Below are positions 7,185 through 7,562 of a stretch of DNA of 7,562 nucleotides, one piece after another. Each line of letters opens with the position of its first letter. Position 1 is the stretch's first letter. This DNA is from Bacteroidales bacterium. Lineage in GTDB: Bacteria; Bacteroidota; Bacteroidia; Bacteroidales; VadinHA17. The DNA is taken from positions 1 to 7,562 of the forward strand of contig JAITVX010000061.1 in NCBI GenBank assembly GCA_031285575.1, read 5' to 3'. Under the pieces are notes generated by a model that did not search any database, was not told the DNA's origin, and saw only the letters and a list, made by a program, of their open reading frames with translations. The position numbers were made by a program, and so were the translations under genes.

Positions 7185-7232
7185 ATGCAAAAACAGTATG
7201 GAAACCGCACGGCACATGAATTTACCCGGTAA
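7185..7232 (+). other. Start-like site with 15-codon ORF running into the repeat array (possible remnant of the next operon gene)
   Basis: Four bases after the last glycosyltransferase stop, an A-run leads into ATG, the same layout as the real starts at 4322 and 6098. The frame reads MQKQYGNRTAHEFTR and then stops at TAA 7230-7232, inside the first 41-bp repeat unit. It may be the 5' end of a gene cut off by the array, or chance. No family can be recognised from 15 residues. Confidence 0.25.
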
Positions 7233-7562
7233 AATGGCATCAAATCTGCAAGACACATGAATTTACCCGGTAAAATGGCATCAAATCTGCAAGGTGCATG
7301 AATTTACCCGGTAAAATGGCATCAAATCTGCACGGTGCACGAATTTACCCGGTAAAATGGCATCAAATCTGCAGGGTGCATGAATTTACCCGGTAAAATG
7401 GTATCAAATCTGCAGGGTGCTCGAATTTACCCGGTAAAATGGCATCAAATCTGCAAGGTGCTCGAATTTACCCGGTAAAATGGCATCAAATCTGCAAGGC
7501 ACATGAATTTACCCGGTAAAATGGTATCAAATCTGCACGGCACATGAATTTACCCGGTAAAA
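7207..7562. repeat. 41-bp tandem repeat array, at least 8 full units plus a partial ninth, continuing past the window
   Basis: Units start at 7218, 7259, 7300, 7341, 7382, 7423, 7464, 7505 and 7546, an exact 41-bp period with no indels. The partial tail of a preceding unit (GCACGGCACAT, 7207-7217) is also recognisable. Within the unit, positions 1-33 are identical in all eight full copies except position 21 (C in six, T in units 5 and 8). Nearly all remaining variation lies in positions 34-41. Positions 4-16 form the dyad TTTACC-C-GGTAAA. Since 41 is not a multiple of 3 and stops recur (TAA, TGA), the array is not coding on either strand. The 8-nt variable part is far too short for CRISPR spacers and is made of recurring variants. 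Function is unknown. Confidence 0.95.

Noticed and set aside
7012..7260. 82-codon frame running from inside the glycosyltransferase gene into the repeats
   Set aside because: It is an out-of-frame shadow of the glycosyltransferase. It ends at a TGA in the first repeat junction and shows no recognisable domain.
7207..7562. CRISPR array
   Set aside because: The variable part is only 8 nt with a few recurring variants, so there are no unique spacers. No cas gene is in view.

Overview
The window is a stretch of a surface-polysaccharide (O-antigen or capsule type) biosynthesis locus, read entirely on the + strand, followed by an unusual tandem-repeat array that runs off the right edge. Protein features (FdtB/QdtB-like aminotransferase tail, WzxE-like flippase, WbsX-family protein, GT41-like glycosyltransferase) and start sites preceded by A-rich leaders rather than Shine-Dalgarno motifs point to a member of the Bacteroidota, probably Bacteroidales. 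The species cannot be named from the sequence alone.

Left block (1-2636, AT-rich). It holds the C-terminal end of a nucleotide-sugar aminotransferase, a Wzx-type flippase and a polytopic Wzy-like polymerase candidate. All three overlap at stop/start junctions and look translationally coupled. Together they would finish an aminodeoxy-sugar precursor, flip the undecaprenyl-linked repeat unit and polymerise it.

Seam (2637-2822). This is the only sizeable gap between genes. It contains a 13-bp imperfect inverted repeat and a copy of a dispersed bacterial intergenic repeat of the 'GTCATTGCGAG...CGAAGCAATC' type. Base composition changes across it.

Right block (2823-7180, steadily more GC-rich and A/C-rich on the + strand). 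It holds a GT-B (GT41-like) glycosyltransferase, a left-handed beta-helix acetyltransferase, a WbsX/GH99-like protein and a GT-A family 2 glycosyltransferase. The genes are spaced from a 4-bp overlap to 7 bp apart, so they form one operon. They would assemble and acetylate the repeat unit on the cytoplasmic side.

Right edge (7181-7562). Directly after the last glycosyltransferase there is a start-like 'aaaaATG' with only 15 codons, then a strictly regular 41-bp tandem array: eight full units and a partial ninth cut by the window end. Each unit has a 33-nt near-invariant part with a 13-nt dyad (TTTACC-C-GGTAAA) and an 8-nt variable part. It is non-coding, is not a CRISPR, and is the least explained structure here.
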